A DNA stretch of 8,076 nucleotides from JAHJRJ01 sp037443685. Its GTDB lineage: Bacteria > Bacteroidota > Ignavibacteria > UBA10030 > BY39. Shown piece after piece: positions 7,908-8,076 of this stretch. The stretch is taken from the NCBI GenBank assembly GCA_037443685.1, contig JBBINX010000093.1, positions 1-8,076 on the forward strand, in the 5' to 3' direction. Within the stretch, counting starts at the first letter, position 1, and each line of letters begins with the position of its first letter. A program made the position numbers and the translations under genes. The notes beneath the pieces were generated by a model. That model was not told the origin of the DNA and ran no database searches. It worked only from the letters and a program-made list of their open reading frames with translations.

Positions 7908-7973
7908 CTGAAATAAACTTTTTCTGACGACCCGTCCGACAAGCGAGGCGAGTAGGTCAGTAATCAGATTTTT
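7902..7973. repeat. 10-bp inverted repeat flanking a GC-rich core in the PL1 leader
   Basis: AAAAATCTGA (7902-7911) and TCAGATTTTT (7964-7973) are perfect inverted repeats separated by 52 bases. Within them lies a 37-base core (7924-7960) with 24 G or C bases (65%), itself bounded by CTGAC (7924-7928) and GTCAG (7956-7960). Flanking DNA is strongly AT-rich, so the core stands out. On the minus-strand transcript this can fold into a long interrupted stem ending in a U-run, 22 bases before the PL1 start codon. It could be a small dispersed repeat (REP/MITE-like) or a leader regulatory structure; the sequence alone does not decide. Confidence 0.5.
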
Positions 7974-7997
7974 CTTATATCTAAAAATATTATTAAC

Positions 7998-8032
7998 GGC
8001 TCACCCCGAGACTTACTTTCCCGGGGCAAACC
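7998..8032 (-). terminator. Strong GC-rich hairpin after the upstream stop, possible terminator
   Basis: On the minus strand CCCCGGGA (8026-8019) pairs with TCTCGGGG (8011-8004) in an 8-bp stem with one G-T pair, around a 7-base loop (AAGTAAG). An outer stem GGTT/AGCC (8032-8029 with 8001-7998) continues it across a 2-by-2 internal loop. It starts 17 bases after the putative upstream stop, where a terminator would lie. No T-run follows directly; the nearest one (TTTTT, within 7984-7990) is about 8 bases past the outer stem. It may be an imperfect intrinsic terminator or a 3'-end stabilising structure. Confidence 0.45.
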
Positions 8033-8048
8033 TATTAACATTTCTTGT

Positions 8049-8076
8049 TTATTCTACTTCGACCTTAGGTTCAACA
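8049..8076 (-). CDS. Possible last nine codons of an upstream gene
   Basis: Entering from the window edge on the minus strand, one frame reads eight residues, VEPKVEVE, and then TAA at 8051-8049. The charged tail, and a strong hairpin 17 bases after the stop, suggest the 3' end of a real gene outside the window. Eight residues are too few to name a family, and another frame could be the true one. If real, the gap to the PL1 start is 169 bases, which suggests PL1 starts its own transcript. Confidence 0.35.

Noticed and set aside
7880..7942. N-terminal extension of PL1 from a TTG codon
   Set aside because: The signal peptide begins at ATG 7879; the extension has no export feature and overlaps the leader repeat.
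7974..7979. TATAAG on the minus strand as a -10 promoter box
   Set aside because: No acceptable -35 element lies 16-18 bases upstream, and AT-rich sequence gives such matches by chance.
7998..8032. tRNA or small RNA gene
   Set aside because: Only one hairpin with an outer stem is present; there is no cloverleaf, T-loop or CCA end.
1..8076. CRISPR array, insertion sequence or phage genes
   Set aside because: No spaced direct repeats, transposase or phage domains are visible; nearly all bases belong to the three pectinase genes.

Overview
The window carries one tightly packed minus-strand operon for pectin (homogalacturonan) breakdown, read from high to low coordinates. First comes a very large modular PL1 pectate lyase (7879 to 3125). 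A PL9 pectate lyase (3125 to 1626) and a GH28 polygalacturonase (1622 to beyond base 1, 3' end missing) follow. The PL1 stop and PL9 start share one base (TAATG), and only 3 bases separate PL9 from GH28, so co-transcription and translational coupling are likely. All three proteins start with a signal peptide. The catalytic residues expected for each family are present, apart from one PL1 calcium-ligand position that appears substituted.

The DNA is AT-rich. Both complete enzymes end in the roughly 90-residue type A sorting domain of the type IX secretion system (core NYPNPFNP, then a F-D-(I/L)-LG-K/Q segment, then SGVY-Y/F-YKL and a lysine-rich tail). That wording of the tail, together with the GWNM/YWVK and ELPP-PEGxFDVR modules in PL1, points to the Ignavibacteriota (Chlorobi/Bacteroidota, FCB group). 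This is an inference from protein style; no rRNA or other marker is present.

Layout: 1-1622 GH28 (partial); 1623-1625 gap; 1626-3125 PL9; 3125-7879 PL1; 7880-8048 intergenic leader; 8049-8076 possible last codons of an upstream minus-strand gene. The 169-base intergenic region holds a strong hairpin just after the upstream stop. Nearer the PL1 start it holds a 10-bp inverted repeat enclosing a 37-base core with 65% GC, and a 14-bp AT palindrome that overlaps one arm.

Expected joint action: the two calcium-dependent lyases cut polygalacturonate by beta-elimination outside the cell, releasing 4,5-unsaturated oligomers, while GH28 hydrolyses the same backbone. The PL1 protein adds a CBM35/CBM6-like module and several Ig-like and repeat modules that probably bind or space the enzyme on plant cell wall. 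No transporter, regulator or intracellular uronate-pathway gene lies in the window. I see no previously undescribed system; the interest lies in the PL1 architecture, the uncharacterised C-terminal modules and the structured leader.
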